From Terriglobia bacterium (GTDB taxonomy: Bacteria > Acidobacteriota > Terriglobia > Bryobacterales > Bryobacteraceae): a stretch of DNA of 38,760 nt. The notes below the pieces were generated by a model, which saw nothing but the letters and a program-made list of their open reading frames with translations, was not told the DNA's origin and searched no databases. Location of the stretch: the NCBI GenBank assembly GCA_020073325.1, contig JAIQFJ010000007.1, forward strand, positions 1 to 38,760, read 5' to 3'. The translations under genes and the position numbers were made by a program. Shown in pieces: positions 37,566-38,760 of this stretch. Position 1 is the stretch's first letter, and each line of letters opens with the position of its first letter.

Positions 37566-37772
37566 TCAGAACTCACAGCGTAGATGTTCGTCGCCAACGC
37601 GCGAGGCAGAGCGTGGTCCAACCGTCTTCACTACCCAGATCCGTGTGTATTGAGCCATCTCTGCCTGTGACATTCGCCGAGATTCCGAATCTACATAGAG
37701 CACGAGAAAGCGGAGGCGGCGTTCCGGTATGATCCGCTGTTCGAGTCTCGAAATCCGCCGGGAGAGTCTCAT
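37566..37772 (-). CDS. Small protein of an MR-L-x-x-R-(IL)-x-x-LE family
   Basis: MRLSRRISRLEQRIIPERRLRFLVLYVDSES...; ATGA-type overlap with the upstream gene. Confidence 0.5.
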   Translation of the reverse strand: MRLSRRISRLEQRIIPERRLRFLVLYVDSESRRMSQAEMAQYTRIWVVKTVGPRSASRVGDEHLRCEF

Positions 37773-38080
37773 GGCCGGACCGCTTGCGCCAAGCCAATGG
37801 TTTCGCCAATCGGACGCGGGAGATTGCCAAAGCACGGAGTGGCCGATTGGATGCGCTCGATCGGCAGACTCGCGATGAGCGCTTCCATGTCCGCATCGTT
37901 TATTGCGCCGTCGAGAAATACCATTTCCACCAAGGTGCCATCGGGGTGGAGCGTCCGCTTGAAATACGAGTTCGCCAGGTTCGGCTCTCCGCAGACGCTT
38001 TGGAAAATTACACGTATGGGTTCCTTGGCGGCTTTACGTCGCTGCTGCTCGAGCACGCTCAGACGTTTGGCCAATCTCAA
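37769..38080 (-). CDS. Small protein of the same family
   Basis: MRLAKRLSVLEQQRRKAAKEPIRVIFQSVCGEPNLANSYFKRTL...; follows the HTH gene by about 14 nt. Confidence 0.5.
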   Translation of the reverse strand: MRLAKRLSVLEQQRRKAAKEPIRVIFQSVCGEPNLANSYFKRTLHPDGTLVEMVFLDGAINDADMEALIASLPIERIQSATPCFGNLPRPIGETIGLAQAVRP

Positions 38081-38093
38081 GTTCTGCCTCCCG

Positions 38094-38492
38094 TCACTTC
38101 CGCCAGCCGGGTTTCGATTCGTCGGCGCTACGTTCTAACTGTGCGAGACGCTCCTCGATATCTTCCAACTCGATTCCTCGAATCGCGTGCGCGAAAACGC
38201 ATTCTGCGGCTCGAAGGCGAACGGCTGCCGGGACGTTGGGATCGGTCATGAGTTTCAGGACCGTCACCCCCGCGACGCCCGTGGCTTGCTGCAACCGTGC
38301 GATGGCCTGATACACGGCTTGCCGGCGTGCTCTGCGGTACTCATCCCGAAACTCGGGAACTTCTAGCCACCGCAGCAACGTATTCGAATTGACGTTGATC
38401 GCTTTAGCTGCTTCCTCAATGCTGCGATGGGACAGCAAGGCTGCGATCGCTTCCTCCTTCTTGCGCCCGAATTTCGAACCGTGTCCCTTCAT
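38094..38492 (-). CDS. Small HTH protein (terminase-small-subunit/phage-like HTH)
   Basis: MKGHGSKFGRKKEEAIAALLSHRSIEEAAKAINVNSNTLLRWLEVPEFRDEYRRARRQAVYQAIARLQQATG; ATGA overlap with upstream gene. Confidence 0.7.
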   Translation of the reverse strand: MKGHGSKFGRKKEEAIAALLSHRSIEEAAKAINVNSNTLLRWLEVPEFRDEYRRARRQAVYQAIARLQQATGVAGVTVLKLMTDPNVPAAVRLRAAECVFAHAIRGIELEDIEERLAQLERSADESKPGWRK

Positions 38493-38737
38493 CTGGATGG
38501 ATCTGCCCCGATCTGCGGCTGACCGACGTGCTCAGCCTGCATAGGATCAACTGGCCCGCCGTCGTTCCCCTCGACGAGGCGGATGGTAACTACGGAACTG
38601 GTTTCCAGGTCTTCCTGTGTTGGCTGGGGGAAGCTTTCGCTTCCAGGACCCACGAACCGTAGGACCACCTTGCGCGGGCGCTGCGGAGTCAAATGATGCT
38701 CCAATCGTGCGAGCCGGTGGGTGAGATTCCGCATCAC
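38489..38737 (-). CDS. Small protein of the same MR-x-L-x-x-RL-x-x-LE family
   Basis: MRNLTHRLARLEHHLTPQRPRKVVLRFVGPGSESF. Confidence 0.45.
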   Translation of the reverse strand: MMRNLTHRLARLEHHLTPQRPRKVVLRFVGPGSESFPQPTQEDLETSSVVTIRLVEGNDGGPVDPMQAEHVGQPQIGADPSR

Positions 38738-38760
38738 CGACCTCCGGTAGCGCCACTGAC

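Noticed and set aside
1-38760. CRISPR arrays, tRNA and rRNA genes
   Set aside because: No regular spaced direct repeats, and no tRNA cloverleaf or rRNA-like sequence recognised by eye; short tRNAs could still be missed without a tool.

Overview
GC-rich bacterial window that looks like Acidobacteriota (Solibacter/Bryobacter type), judged from several secreted proteins sharing a TIGR03437-like C-terminal domain and an Oar-like carboxypeptidase-regulatory/TonB-dependent receptor. Main blocks: (1) 1-6272, end of a TonB-like gene and three large secreted proteins (phosphoesterase, CotH-like, beta-propeller-like), each with the TIGR03437-like tail. (2) 6630-12582, a mosaic of broken accessory genes: a ParB-like N-terminus, a caspase-like p20 fragment, an intact-looking IS21-family element, a PaeR7I/XhoI-type restriction-modification pair truncated by the IS and carrying two frameshifts, and a tyrosine recombinase. 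(3) 12828-17952, an ECF-like sigma factor, a large Ser/Thr kinase with TPR-like region, and a divergent secreted protein. (4) 18156-24810, multihaem cytochrome, DUF2950, DUF3300, MscS, HhH, DUF481, GlsB/YeaQ and AT-hook-like genes. (5) 24.9-27.2 kb, a second decay zone with a truncated recombinase, a truncated copy of the kinase zinc-ribbon N-terminus and a small secreted protein. (6) 27293-35836, class III aminotransferase, MerR-XRE-cupin regulator, TonB-type receptor, amidohydrolase and polysaccharide deacetylase. (7) 36-38.7 kb, gene remnants and a tight run of short overlapping genes. The strongest candidate for an undescribed system is a conserved bipartite non-coding element (TGTAAC-N11/12-GATTCCTTATTC followed by a potential 5' leader hairpin). 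It occurs four times, in front of the sigma gene, between the kinase and its divergent secreted protein, in the same arrangement at the degraded kinase copy, and once as an orphan. It is a candidate autoregulated ECF/kinase regulon. All calls were made by eye from sequence, without database searches.
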